A DNA stretch of 64,000 nt from Lachnospiraceae bacterium UBA7202 (lineage in GTDB: Bacteria > Bacillota > Clostridia > Lachnospirales > Lachnospiraceae): positions 1-64,000 of the forward strand of contig DKUO01000019.1 of the NCBI GenBank assembly GCA_002490705.1. The letters are read 5' to 3'. The position numbers and the translations under genes were made by a program. This document shows, in pieces, positions 16,576-25,917 of this stretch. Within the stretch, counting starts at the first letter, position 1. Each line of letters starts with the position of its first letter. Below the pieces are notes generated by a model. It did no database searches, had not been told where the DNA came from, and saw only the letters and a list, made by a program, of their open reading frames with translations.

Positions 16576-18468
16576 ATGACAAAAAAACAGAAAAAGGTTC
16601 TCGAGAGAATTATCATTTCAGCATTTCTGGTACTGATCTGCCAGTGCATTGGGATAGAAAGTCCGTATCTGCGGCTTGCACTTTTTATGATACCCTATTT
16701 GATCATCGGTTATGATATATTGCGGAAAGCTTTTTTGGGCGTGATCCACGGTGAGGTTTTTGACGAAAACTTTCTGATGGCGGTGGCCACTCTGGGAGCC
16801 ATCCTTCTGGGCGAATATATGGAGGGTGTGGCCGTTATGCTGTTCTATCAGATCGGCGAGTTGTTTCAGAGCTATGCCGTGGGAAGAAGCCGGGGAAATA
16901 TCGCGAAGCTGATGGATATCCGCCCGGACTATGCCAATGTGGAGGTGGACGGGCACACCAGACAGGTGGACCCGGATGAGGTGGAGATCGGTACGATTAT
17001 TCTGGTGCAGCCCGGTGAGAAAATTCCCATCGACGGCGTGATAGAGGAGGGGGAGGCGTCCCTAAACACCAGCGCGCTGACAGGGGAGAGCCTTCCGAGA
17101 CAGGTGCGAAAGGGCGACGTGGTGATCAGCGGAAGCGTGAATATGTCGGGACTTTTGAAGATCCGTACAACCAAGGAATTCGGCGAGTCTACAGTCTCAA
17201 AGATTTTAGAGCTTGTGGAAAATTCCAGTATGAAAAAATCGAGATCCGAAAATTTTATCACCCGTTTTGCCAGATACTATACGCCGGCAGTGTGCTATGG
17301 CGCGCTGGCGCTGGCGCTTCTGCCTCCGCTTCTCAGTCTGGTTTTCGGATATGCACCCCATTGGTCCATGTGGATGACAAGAGCATTGACCACTTTGGTC
17401 ATAAGCTGTCCGTGCGCCTTGGTGATTTCCATTCCTCTGAGCTTTTTCGGCGGGATCGGCGGCGCTTCCGCACAGGGGATTCTGGTGAAGGGATCCAATT
17501 ACTTAGAGGCCCTTTCTGAGACGAAATATGTGGTGTGTGATAAGACGGGCACACTGACAAAGGGAGTTTTTGAGGTGACCCGCATGGAGGCGGCGGAAGG
17601 GTTTACCAAAGAGACGCTTCTTGCCTATGCGGCTCTCGCGGAGAGCTATTCGACCCATCCGATCAGCAAAAGCCTGCGGGAGGCCTACGGGCAGGAGATT
17701 GACGCGGGCCGCGTAAGAGATGTGGAGGAGATCAGCGGACATGGCGTCTGTGCCAATGTGGACGGGCGGTTTGTGGCGGCCGGTAACCGCAGACTGATGG
17801 AGAAGCAGCAGATTACGCCCATGGAACTGGGGGAGGCGGGCACACAGGTGCACGTGGCGGTGGACGGTGTTTACGCGGGGTGTATCCTGATCTCTGATGT
17901 GGTGAAGCCCGGCGCACGGGAAGCGCTGGCAGCCCTGAAAAAAGCGGGTGTGCGCAAAATAGTTATGTTAACCGGAGACGCCAAGGCGGCGGCACAGAGC
18001 GTGGCGGATGAACTCGGCGTGGATGAAGTGAGGAGCGAGCTTCTGCCGGCGGATAAGGTGGCGGAGGTGGAGCGGCTTCTTGCGGAAAAAGGGAAAAAGG
18101 AAAAGTTAGCCTTTGTGGGGGACGGCATCAATGACGCACCGGTATTGTCCCGGGCGGATCTGGGGATAGCCATGGGCGCTCTCGGTTCGGATGCGGCCAT
18201 AGAGGCGGCGGATATCGTACTGATGGACGACGATCCGGCAAAGATTGCCCTTGCCATGCAGATTTCGAGAAAAACTCTCAGAATTGTCCATCAAAACATT
18301 GTGTTTGCGCTGGCGGTTAAGCTGGCCTGCCTGTTGTTTGGCGCGGTCGGCCTGGTAGGCATGTGGTGGGCGATTTTTGCGGACGTGGGCGTTATGATTC
18401 TGGCGGTGTTAAATGCCACAAGGGCGCTTGCGACCGGACGTGTACAGGTATCGGGAAGCAATTCGTAA
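16576..18468 (+). CDS. Heavy-metal translocating P1B-type ATPase (Zn/Cd/Pb type)
   Basis: 630 residues from ATG 16576 (AGGGGAGAG upstream), preferred over an in-frame extension to 16372 that crosses the promoter. Motifs in order: TGES of the actuator domain, Cys278-Pro-Cys280 in the transport helix, Asp322 of DKTGTLT (phosphorylated), THPISK of the nucleotide domain and GDGINDAP. It exports soft metal ions at the cost of ATP. There is no N-terminal HMA (CxxC) domain, so it is a short form compared with ZntA or CadA. CPC with a helix-8 Asp (FADVG) points to divalent Zn/Cd rather than Cu. Confidence 0.93.
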   Translation: MTKKQKKVLERIIISAFLVLICQCIGIESPYLRLALFMIPYLIIGYDILRKAFLGVIHGEVFDENFLMAVATLGAILLGEYMEGVAVMLFYQIGELFQSYAVGRSRGNIAKLMDIRPDYANVEVDGHTRQVDPDEVEIGTIILVQPGEKIPIDGVIEEGEASLNTSALTGESLPRQVRKGDVVISGSVNMSGLLKIRTTKEFGESTVSKILELVENSSMKKSRSENFITRFARYYTPAVCYGALALALLPPLLSLVFGYAPHWSMWMTRALTTLVISCPCALVISIPLSFFGGIGGASAQGILVKGSNYLEALSETKYVVCDKTGTLTKGVFEVTRMEAAEGFTKETLLAYAALAESYSTHPISKSLREAYGQEIDAGRVRDVEEISGHGVCANVDGRFVAAGNRRLMEKQQITPMELGEAGTQVHVAVDGVYAGCILISDVVKPGAREALAALKKAGVRKIVMLTGDAKAAAQSVADELGVDEVRSELLPADKVAEVERLLAEKGKKEKLAFVGDGINDAPVLSRADLGIAMGALGSDAAIEAADIVLMDDDPAKIALAMQISRKTLRIVHQNIVFALAVKLACLLFGAVGLVGMWWAIFADVGVMILAVLNATRALATGRVQVSGSNS

Positions 18469-18556
18469 CAAAATTGTAATATTTTATAGAAATTTCTATG
18501 TCTTTCTTGCGCAATTTGTGATAGAATGGAAAAGATGAGTGGAGGTGACCTTATTT

Positions 18557-19318
18557 ATGAGCACAGATTTGCGCAAGAGAAAGATCACTTATACGATAAT
18601 ACTGACCTCTGATTCTCCCAAGTCGGACGCTAGGAGAATGCACATTAAGACGGGCGCGCTGGCGGCGGTCTCTTTTGTGTTGTTTGTAGCTGTGATCTGC
18701 TACGCGGTGTATGTCACGATAACCATGGCCGGTTCCAGAGACCGAAATGCCAGACAGCTGGAACAGATTGTCCAGATGAAAGAGGAGAACGAAACTCTGA
18801 CAGCGGAAAAGGAGTCTCTTGAGAGCAGAGTGTCGTCGTTGGAAGAGACCCTTGCCCGAAAGGAAGAGCAGGAGCACGAGCTGGTGGCGGCCCACGAGGA
18901 GAATTATATTCCGAGGGGATTCCCCATGAGCGGTGCGGCGCAGATTAAGGAAGAAGACGCCGCAGCGGAAGAAGGGGATGCACAGGACGACGGGGCATTG
19001 AAGGTTGAGGCCAAGGAGGAGTGGAAGGAACTGATTTTCACAGCCGCAGAGGGGACTAAGGTTGTTGCCACCGCACCCGGCACGGTAAAGGAGGTCAGGG
19101 AAGCGGAAGGAGAAGTCAGCTACGTGGTGATTGACCACGGAAACGGCTATATTACCACTTACCGGAATTTGGGAAGTCCCATTGTGGAGGAGGGCAGCCA
19201 GGTTGTGAAGGGCGTTGCGCTTTTTCTGGTGGGAGAAGAAAATACAGAGACAGGTTACAGCATCCGAAAGGATGACGAATATATTGATCCATTGGAATTA
19301 ATTGAGATCAAAGGATAG
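18557..19318 (+). CDS. Membrane-anchored M23-like protein, catalytic His lost
   Basis: 253 residues from ATG 18557 with GGAGGTGA upstream. One membrane helix (about 35-55), a coiled coil (about 65-115), an acidic linker and a C-terminal LytM/M23 fold (about 165-253). In active M23 peptidases the last strand carries an HxH (typically YAHL); here it reads TTYRNL, so zinc binding and peptidoglycan cutting are probably lost. Such degenerate LytM proteins commonly activate cell-wall hydrolases or scaffold. It is 10 bases upstream of a bactofilin gene, a pairing known for cell-shape modules. Confidence 0.75.
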   Translation: MSTDLRKRKITYTIILTSDSPKSDARRMHIKTGALAAVSFVLFVAVICYAVYVTITMAGSRDRNARQLEQIVQMKEENETLTAEKESLESRVSSLEETLARKEEQEHELVAAHEENYIPRGFPMSGAAQIKEEDAAAEEGDAQDDGALKVEAKEEWKELIFTAAEGTKVVATAPGTVKEVREAEGEVSYVVIDHGNGYITTYRNLGSPIVEEGSQVVKGVALFLVGEENTETGYSIRKDDEYIDPLELIEIKG

Positions 19319-19328
19319 GGAGGAAATT

Positions 19329-19790
19329 ATGTTGGGAAAGAAAACAGCGGAACCGATCAACGCAAAGATCAGCAGTGTCATAGGAGCTGACATGGTGGTA
19401 AACGGCGATATCCACGCCAAGGAGGCTGTCCGGGTAGAGGGCAGCGTGACGGGCGATGTGGAGACGGAGGGCGCAATGATTATCAGCGCCAGCGGCAGGG
19501 TAAAGGGAAACGTGAAGGGCAGCAGCATTATCATCGGCGGTTCTCTGGAGGGTGATTTGACTTCCGGCGGCAGAACCGAGGTGGTTTCCACAGGTAAGGT
19601 GATCGGCAACATCCGCACCAAGAGTCTGGTTGTGGACGAAAATGCGGTTTTCCAGGGACAGTGTATCATGAATGCGGAAGGCATTCCTTCTTCACCTGCC
19701 CAGAATACGCCTGAGAAGACAGAGGAGCAGAAGAAGGAAGAGCAGGATAAAGAAAACAACAACAGCAGTAATAAATGGAATAAGAGATAA
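19329..19790 (+). CDS. Bactofilin (polymer-forming cytoskeletal protein)
   Basis: 153 residues from ATG 19329 (GGGAGGAAA upstream). The central part (about 12-105) is a right-handed beta-helix of short repeats (DMVVNGDIHAKEAVRVEGSV..., GRVKGNVKGSSIIIGGSLEG), the hallmark of bactofilins, with a disordered Pro/Glu/Asn-rich tail. Bactofilins self-assemble without nucleotide at the membrane and position wall enzymes, consistent with the M23-like neighbour. Confidence 0.9.
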   Translation: MLGKKTAEPINAKISSVIGADMVVNGDIHAKEAVRVEGSVTGDVETEGAMIISASGRVKGNVKGSSIIIGGSLEGDLTSGGRTEVVSTGKVIGNIRTKSLVVDENAVFQGQCIMNAEGIPSSPAQNTPEKTEEQKKEEQDKENNNSSNKWNKR

Positions 19791-19796
19791 GGAAGA

Positions 19797-21128
19797 GTGG
19801 AACAGATATCTTTATTTGACAGAGAAATGCCACAGCCTCTGGCGGCCAAGCTGCGGCCTTCGACCCTTGAAGAGTATGTGGGGCAGGGCCATTTACTGGG
19901 ACCGGGAAAAGTGCTTCGGAAGCTGATTGAACAGGATCAGATATCTTCGATGATTTTCTGGGGACCGCCCGGCGTTGGCAAGACAACTCTGGCAAGGATC
20001 ATCGCCAATAAGACGAAATCATCTTTTATTGACTTTTCCGCAGTGACAAGCGGTATCAAGGAGATACGCACTGTCATGGAACAGGCGGAACAAAACAGAC
20101 AGTACGGCGTCAGGACGATTCTGTTTGTGGACGAGATCCATCGGTTTAACAAGGCGCAGCAGGATGCGTTTTTGCCTTTCGTGGAGAAGGGCAGTATCAT
20201 TTTGATAGGTGCAACGACCGAGAATCCGTCTTTTGAGATCAACAGCGCGCTTTTATCCCGCTGTAAGGTGTTTGTGCTGCAGGCGCTCACGACGCAGGAG
20301 ATCAAGGAGCTTTTGCGGCATGCCCTGAAAGACCAGAGGGGGTTCGGCAATCAAACAGTGCAGATTGACGACGAACTTCTGGAAACCATAGCTGTCTTCG
20401 CCAACGGGGATGCGAGAAACGCCCTGTCCACGCTGGAAATGGTAGTGTTAAACGGCGAGATGGACGCACAGGGCGCGGTCACGGTGACAAAGGAGACGCT
20501 GGAACAGTGCACCATGCGCAAATCCCTTCTGTATGACAAGAAGGGGGAGGAGCATTACAATCTCATTTCCGCCCTGCACAAATCCATGCGCAATTCCGAC
20601 CCGGATGCGGCGGTGTATTGGCTGGCACGTATGTTGGAGGCGGGGGAAGATCCCCTTTATGTTGCGAGACGCGTGGTGCGTTTTGCCAGTGAGGATGTGG
20701 GGCTTGCTGATCCGCAGGCGTTGCAGATAGCGGTGGCAGCCTATCAGGCATGCCATTTTCTGGGGATGCCCGAGTGCAACGTGCATCTGACCCAGGCTGT
20801 GGTCTATGTGGCGCTGGCGCCCAAGTCAAACGCCATGGAGGTGTCTTACAATGAGGCGAAGGCGGACGCCGTAAAGGACCTGGCGGAACCGGTGCCCCTT
20901 GTGATCCGAAACGGGGTTACGGGGCTTATGCGAGAACTGGATTACGGAAAGGGCTACCAGTACGCCCATGATACTGAGGAGAAGCTGACAAATATGCAAT
21001 GCCTGCCGGACGCCCTTGTGGGGCGGGAATATTACCGGCCTGCGGGCATGGGTGAGGAAGCGGCTTTAAAAAAGCGGCTGGAAGAGATCAAGGCATGGAA
21101 AAAAGCCCATGCGCCGACGGACTATTGA
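19797..21128 (+). CDS. rarA: Replication-associated recombination protein A, AAA+ ATPase
   Basis: 443 residues from GTG 19797, six bases after the bactofilin stop. Walker A GPPGVGKTT (about 57-65), Walker B FVDEIHRF, sensor 1 (GATTENPSFE) and the C-terminal tetramerisation region (DYGKGYQYAHD) are all present. RarA/MgsA acts at stalled replication forks, interacting with SSB and DNA ends. Length and motif order are normal. Confidence 0.93.
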   Translation: MEQISLFDREMPQPLAAKLRPSTLEEYVGQGHLLGPGKVLRKLIEQDQISSMIFWGPPGVGKTTLARIIANKTKSSFIDFSAVTSGIKEIRTVMEQAEQNRQYGVRTILFVDEIHRFNKAQQDAFLPFVEKGSIILIGATTENPSFEINSALLSRCKVFVLQALTTQEIKELLRHALKDQRGFGNQTVQIDDELLETIAVFANGDARNALSTLEMVVLNGEMDAQGAVTVTKETLEQCTMRKSLLYDKKGEEHYNLISALHKSMRNSDPDAAVYWLARMLEAGEDPLYVARRVVRFASEDVGLADPQALQIAVAAYQACHFLGMPECNVHLTQAVVYVALAPKSNAMEVSYNEAKADAVKDLAEPVPLVIRNGVTGLMRELDYGKGYQYAHDTEEKLTNMQCLPDALVGREYYRPAGMGEEAALKKRLEEIKAWKKAHAPTDY

Positions 21129-21164
21129 CGCAGGGTGCAATGACAGAGCAAGGAGGAATCAATT

Positions 21165-22457
21165 ATGGTAAAAGCAGTGGTCGGCGCCAACTGGGGCGAC
21201 GAGGGCAAGGGAAAAATCACGGATATGCTCGCTGAGGAAGCGGATATTATCGTGCGCTTTCAGGGAGGAGCGAACGCGGGACACACGATTGTAAACAATT
21301 ATGGAAAGTTTGCCTTGCATACATTGCCTTCCGGCGTGTTCTACGGGCATACCACCAGCGTGATCGGAAACGGCGTGGCGCTTAATATTCCGCTTTTGAT
21401 TAACGAGATTAAATCCATTACAGACAGAAATGTACCGATGCCGAAGATTCTGGTGTCGGAGCGCTGTCAGATCGTGATGCCCTACCATATTTCGTTTGAC
21501 CAGTATGAGGAAGAAAGGCTGGGCGGTAAGTCTTTCGGCTCCACCAAGTCGGGAATTGCGCCGTTTTATTCGGATAAGTACGCAAAGATCGGTTTTCAGG
21601 TCAGCGAACTCTTTGCCGAGAAGGAACTGAAAGAGAAGCTTGTCAGAGTCTGTGAGACGAAAAATGTACTTTTGGAGCACTTATATCATAAACCGACGAT
21701 GAATCCGGACGAACTGTTTGAGACTATGATGGATTACAGGGAAAAGATCGCGCCCTATGTATGCGATGTGTCCGCTTTTCTGGATCAGGCATTAAAGGAT
21801 GGAAAGACGGTTCTTTTGGAGGGGCAGCTCGGCACGTTGAAGGATCCCGATCACGGCATTTATCCGATGGTGACTTCTTCCTCCACGCTGGCGGCCTACG
21901 GCGCCATCGGCGCAGGCATTCCGCCTTATGAGATCAAACAGGTGATCACGGTCTGCAAGGCGTATTCCTCAGCGGTGGGTGCGGGCGCGTTTGTGTCGGA
22001 GCTTTTCGGGGATGAGGCGGATGAGCTGAGAAGACGGGGCGGCGACGGCGGAGAGTTCGGCGCTACCACGGGACGTCCCAGAAGAGTGGGATGGTTTGAC
22101 TGCGTGGCTTCCAAATACGGCTGCCGTTTGCAGGGAACCACCGATGTGGCGTTTACAGTGCTCGACGTGCTCGGATATCTGGATGAGATTCCGGTCTGCG
22201 TGGGGTATGAGATAGACGGCGAAGTGACCACGGATTTCCCCGTGACATATAAACTGGAGAAGGCAAAGCCGGTGTTCAAAAAGCTCCCGGGTTGGAAGTG
22301 TGGGACCCGCGGTATTCGGAAATATGAGGAACTGCCGGAAAACTGCCGCAAATATGTGGAGTATATCGAGGAACAGATTGGGTATCCTATTACCATGGTA
22401 TCGAACGGCCCCGGCAGAGAAGATATTATTTACAGGGAGAGTCCTCTGAAGAAATAG
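21165..22457 (+). CDS. purA: Adenylosuccinate synthetase
   Basis: 430 residues, start supported by AAGGAGGAA. It joins IMP and aspartate using GTP to give adenylosuccinate, which PurB (encoded upstream in this window) converts to AMP. The GTP loop GANWGDEGKGK is at residues 5-15 with the catalytic Asp; GGANAGHTI and the IMP-binding TTGRPRRVGWFD follow. Length is standard. Confidence 0.97.
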   Translation: MVKAVVGANWGDEGKGKITDMLAEEADIIVRFQGGANAGHTIVNNYGKFALHTLPSGVFYGHTTSVIGNGVALNIPLLINEIKSITDRNVPMPKILVSERCQIVMPYHISFDQYEEERLGGKSFGSTKSGIAPFYSDKYAKIGFQVSELFAEKELKEKLVRVCETKNVLLEHLYHKPTMNPDELFETMMDYREKIAPYVCDVSAFLDQALKDGKTVLLEGQLGTLKDPDHGIYPMVTSSSTLAAYGAIGAGIPPYEIKQVITVCKAYSSAVGAGAFVSELFGDEADELRRRGGDGGEFGATTGRPRRVGWFDCVASKYGCRLQGTTDVAFTVLDVLGYLDEIPVCVGYEIDGEVTTDFPVTYKLEKAKPVFKKLPGWKCGTRGIRKYEELPENCRKYVEYIEEQIGYPITMVSNGPGREDIIYRESPLKK

Positions 22458-22479
22458 GGGCGGTATACAGGGAGAGAAG

Positions 22480-22503
22480 GGCAGCGGGTGATGTTCCGCT
22501 GCC
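22480..22503 (+). terminator. Hairpin after purA without a clear T tail
   Basis: Perfect stem GGCAGCGG / CCGCTGCC (22480-22487 and 22496-22503) with an 8-base loop, followed by TTATCTG rather than a T run. It may be a weak terminator or mRNA-protecting hairpin. Confidence 0.4.
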
Positions 22504-22548
22504 TTATCTGACTAAAAAACAGTGTTTGATCAGAATGGAGGGAAAATG

Positions 22549-23295
22549 ATGTTACTGGAAAACAAAGTTGCGATTGTGACAGGCGGAAGCAGAGGAATCG
22601 GATATGCGACCGTGGAGGCATTTTTGAAGGAGGGCGCGAAGGTGGTGCTCTGCGCAAGCCGCAAGGAGACAGCGGATCAGGCAGTCTCCAAGCTGAAAGA
22701 GGGATATGCGGATGCTGTCATTGAGGGAATTTATCCTAATCTGTCTGACTATGCGGCGGTGAAGGAGGCATTTGACGGTGTTGTGAAAAAATACGGAAAG
22801 ATTGATATTTTGGTCAACAATGCGGGAGTGTCGGAGAGCACACCCTTTACCGATTACACGGGCGAGACCTTCGATAAGGTAATGGATTTAAATATCAAGG
22901 GTGTGTTCAACTGCTCTAAGGTAGTGAGCGGCCATATGATTGAGGCGGGAAGCGGCGTGATTCTCAACACCTCTTCCATGGTGAGTGTGTACGGACAGCC
23001 TGCGGGTATCGCTTATCCCACGTCCAAGTTTGCGGTCAACGGTTTCACCCTTTCTCTGGCGAGGGAGTTAGGGCCGAAAGGGATCCGCGTCAATGCAGTG
23101 GCGCCCGGCATCACCTACACCGACATGATGCGCAGTGTGCCAAAGGAAGTGATCGACCCGATGATTGCACAGATTCCGCTCAGAAGGATGGGGCAGCCGG
23201 AAGATATCGCCAATGCTTTTGTATTTTTGGCTTCGGACAGAGCCTCCTATATCAGCGGAGAGGTGCTGCACGTAGACGGACTGGCAAGAAGCTAA
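22549..23295 (+). CDS. Short-chain dehydrogenase/reductase, FabG-like
   Basis: 248 residues; GGAGGG (22537-22542) fits ATG 22549 slightly better than ATG 22546. Classical SDR motifs: NAD(P)-binding TGGSRGIG (about 11-18), NNAG, catalytic Ser in SSMVS and Tyr-x3-Lys in YPTSK. These enzymes reduce or oxidise hydroxyl/keto groups; the substrate cannot be read from sequence. It is not in a fatty-acid gene cluster, so a housekeeping FabG role is unlikely. Confidence 0.88.
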   Translation: MLLENKVAIVTGGSRGIGYATVEAFLKEGAKVVLCASRKETADQAVSKLKEGYADAVIEGIYPNLSDYAAVKEAFDGVVKKYGKIDILVNNAGVSESTPFTDYTGETFDKVMDLNIKGVFNCSKVVSGHMIEAGSGVILNTSSMVSVYGQPAGIAYPTSKFAVNGFTLSLARELGPKGIRVNAVAPGITYTDMMRSVPKEVIDPMIAQIPLRRMGQPEDIANAFVFLASDRASYISGEVLHVDGLARS

Positions 23296-23327
23296 AATTT
23301 ACACTAGAAACGGAATGGAGAAAAGAG

Positions 23328-23933
23328 ATGATTACGACAGTTATATTTGATATCGGAAATGTGCTTGCGGATTTTGTATGGGAGAAGCACTATCGGAGTT
23401 TCGGGTTCTCCGAAGAAATTTTTGAACGTCTGGCAAAAGCCACTGTGAAAAACCCTATGTGGAACGAGTACGACAGGGGCGTTATGACTGACGAGGAGGT
23501 TTTACAGGGCTTTATTGACAATGATCCCGGAATCGAGAAGGAGATTCGAAAGGTGTTAAAGGATGTGGGGCCCTCGGTGAAACGCAACGACTATGCGATA
23601 CCGTGGATCAAAGAATTGCAGGGAAAGGGTTACCGCTGCCTGTACCTGTCCAATTTCTCAAGGAAGGCACACAGGGAATGTGCGCCAGCCCTTGATTTTC
23701 TTCCCTATATGGACGGCGGCATTTTGTCCTATCAGGACAAGGTGATCAAGCCCATGCCGGAGATTTACCAGCTTTTGATTGACCGCTATCAGCTTACGCC
23801 GGAGGAGTGCGTTTTTATGGATGATACGCCAAGAAACCTTGAGGGAGCTGAGAAATTCGGCATACATACGATTCATTTTCAAAATCAGGCGCAGGCCATA
23901 GAGGAGCTTAGGAAGCTGGGCGTGGAGGCCTAG
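23328..23933 (+). CDS. HAD-superfamily hydrolase, YihX-like
   Basis: 201 residues. Motif I FDIGNVLADF (nucleophile Asp8), motif II LSNFS, motif III Lys in VIKP and motif IV FMDDTPRN are in order, with a helical cap between I and II. The GNV form of motif I is typical of the YihX/haloacid-dehalogenase-like phosphatases acting on small sugar phosphates or similar. Its stop overlaps the 3' end of the convergent flavodiiron gene by four bases. Confidence 0.88.
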   Translation: MITTVIFDIGNVLADFVWEKHYRSFGFSEEIFERLAKATVKNPMWNEYDRGVMTDEEVLQGFIDNDPGIEKEIRKVLKDVGPSVKRNDYAIPWIKELQGKGYRCLYLSNFSRKAHRECAPALDFLPYMDGGILSYQDKVIKPMPEIYQLLIDRYQLTPEECVFMDDTPRNLEGAEKFGIHTIHFQNQAQAIEELRKLGVEA

Positions 23934-25087
23934 CTTCTGCAAAGCTCTTCCGCCAGCGCCTCGATCTGCGCAGTGCTTTCCGCGTTCAGCGCAGAGCGGA
24001 TCTGTACAGTAGTTTCCGTGAAGGTGATGTTTTTACAGGTCTCCAGCTTCGCCCGCATGGCCTTTGCCGCCGTAGGCGCCCAGGAGCCGTTTTCGATCAG
24101 GGCGACGGTGCGGTTCTGATAATTGCGCTCTGTCAGGTCATTGATAAACTCCCGCATGAACGGGAACATATCTGTGTTGTAGGTAGTGGTGGCGAGCACC
24201 AGCTTGCCGTAGCGGAAAGCGTCCTCCACGCATTCTGCCATATCTTCCCTTGCCAGATCGGCGACAACCACCTTCGGACACCCCTTTTTGGTCAATGTGT
24301 CGGCGAGAAGCTCTGCCGCCGCCTTTGTGTGTCCGTAGACGGAGGTGTAGGCGATCATAACACCTTCTGACTCTACGCCGTAGGAGGACCATGTCTGATA
24401 TAAGTTTACATAATATTCCAAATTTTCTTTTAAAACAGGTCCGTGCAGCGGGCAGATGATTTGAATATCAAGGGTAGCGGCCTTTTTCAGAAGGTTTTGT
24501 ACCTGCATGCCGTATTTGCCCACAATGCCGAAATAGTAGCGGCGGGCCTCGCAGGCCCAGTCTTCGTCCACGTCCAAAGCGCCGAATTTGCCGAAACCGT
24601 CGGCGGAGAAGAGTACCTTGTCATGGATATCATAGGTGACCATGACCTCAGGCCAGTGTACCATCGGTGCGGCCACAAACTGTAGGGTATGTGTACCGAG
24701 GCTCAGTGTATCTCCTTCCTTGATGATCTGTTTTTTTTCGGCATAGTCCATGCCGAAAAACTGCTGCATCATGGTGAAAGCAGGGGCGGAGGCGACAATC
24801 ACCGCGTCAGGGTAAGCATTGACAAAGGCGTCAATGCTGGCGGAGTGATCCGGTTCCATATGCTGTACAACCAGATAATCCGGAGTGCGGCCATCCAGTG
24901 CGGCTTTCAGGTTTTCCAGCCACTCTTTCTCAAAGGAAGTATCCACTGTGTCCATCACGGCGATCTTGTCGTCGAGAATGACATAGGAATTGTATGCCAT
25001 GCCGTTTTCCACGATGTACTGTCCCTCAAAAAGATCAATGTCGTGGTCGTTTACGCCTATGTATTTGATGTCGTTTGTGATTTGCAT
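23930..25087 (-). CDS. FprA family A-type flavoprotein (flavodiiron protein)
   Basis: 385 residues if started at the ATG at 25085-25087, which has AAGGAG eight bases upstream; two ATGs further up are less well placed. The N-terminal metallo-beta-lactamase domain carries the diiron ligands (HMEPDH around 80-85) and the C-terminal flavodoxin domain the FMN loop (TSVYGHTKAAAE, about 252-263). These enzymes reduce O2 to water or NO to N2O and protect strict anaerobes. No rubredoxin domain is fused, so electrons come from a separate donor. Confidence 0.94.
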   Translation of the reverse strand: MQITNDIKYIGVNDHDIDLFEGQYIVENGMAYNSYVILDDKIAVMDTVDTSFEKEWLENLKAALDGRTPDYLVVQHMEPDHSASIDAFVNAYPDAVIVASAPAFTMMQQFFGMDYAEKKQIIKEGDTLSLGTHTLQFVAAPMVHWPEVMVTYDIHDKVLFSADGFGKFGALDVDEDWACEARRYYFGIVGKYGMQVQNLLKKAATLDIQIICPLHGPVLKENLEYYVNLYQTWSSYGVESEGVMIAYTSVYGHTKAAAELLADTLTKKGCPKVVVADLAREDMAECVEDAFRYGKLVLATTTYNTDMFPFMREFINDLTERNYQNRTVALIENGSWAPTAAKAMRAKLETCKNITFTETTVQIRSALNAESTAQIEALAEELCRS

Positions 25088-25132
25088 TTTCATATCTCCT
25101 TTTTGTTTGCATATTTTACAGCTGTTTGTCAT

Positions 25133-25397
25133 TCAATTTAAGTACATGTTGTAGAAGTCTGTAACGGTGACGATACAGCTTTCCTGTGGATAGTGTTTTG
25201 TGTTGCCGGTGATGAGCGGTGCATGACAGAATCTGGCAACTTCATAGAACTTTCGGTCACTTTCATCTGTGAAAGGAATTTCCTTCATAGGGTCTGCTAT
25301 GATTGATATGCCGTTGGATGTGATAGGCGCAAGCAGGCTTACTGTCTGCAGGCCATAAAGCGGAGACAAGGACATTGGTATCCAAAACAATATTCAT
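25133..25397 (-). pseudogene. PIN-domain toxin gene with internal deletion and frameshift
   Basis: Starting at the ATG at 25395-25397 the frame reads MNIVLDTNVLVSALWPAD, the start of a VapC/PIN toxin with its first catalytic Asp. That frame soon leaves the family. Another frame, joined after about 25 codons, gives the PIN C-terminus (GISIIADPMKEIPFTDESDRKFYEVARF, then ITGNTKHYP). Together they make about 88 codons where about 135 are expected, so the middle of the gene is lost and the frames no longer match. The neighbouring antitoxin gene is intact. Confidence 0.75.
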
Positions 25398-25401
25398 ACA
25401 G

Positions 25402-25677
25402 TCAGTCCCCTTTTCTGGCTGCGCTTATTTCCGCTTCAATTTCTTCGGCACTCATAAATCCGTTAGCTTGAGAGCGGTTCCGCATATTATTGAAAGCGAT
25501 CATGGCTTTTGCTTGTCTGACGGCTTGCAGCATCACCTCAAAATTATCTTCTGAAATATCAAGCAGGAGTGCGGAGGGCTTACCGTTATTTGTGATGATG
25601 GCTTCCCCGTTTCCCTTGAGATTTTCCCAGATTGACTTGGAATCATTTCTTAAATCACGTACAGAATAAAAATTCAA
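25402..25677 (-). CDS. Phd/YefM-type antitoxin
   Basis: 91 residues from a TTG start with a perfect GGAGGT six bases upstream. The N-terminus (YSVRDLRNDSKSIWENL, then AIITNNGKPSALLL) is the Phd/YefM DNA-binding fold; the helical C-terminus would wrap the toxin. It ends four bases before the PIN toxin start, the usual order. With the toxin destroyed, it may be an orphan that still represses its own promoter or protects against related toxins. Confidence 0.85.
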   Translation of the reverse strand: MNFYSVRDLRNDSKSIWENLKGNGEAIITNNGKPSALLLDISEDNFEVMLQAVRQAKAMIAFNNMRNRSQANGFMSAEEIEAEISAARKGD

Positions 25678-25917
25678 AATATCACCTCCTGTTATGATAT
25701 ATGATACACGATTGTCACCATATTATCAACATAATTGACACAAACGTATTTCATGCGGAATTTGCAGTAAAGTGTGTCCTTGTGCTAATATTGAACTGAG
25801 AGAATAAGAGAGGTTCTTGAGAACGAAGAATTAGGTATTGCAGAATGTAAGGAAACATTTATTTGTTGCTACAAAAGTGTGACATCATGGTAGAGTTTTG
25901 ACAGAAAGGAAAGAAAT

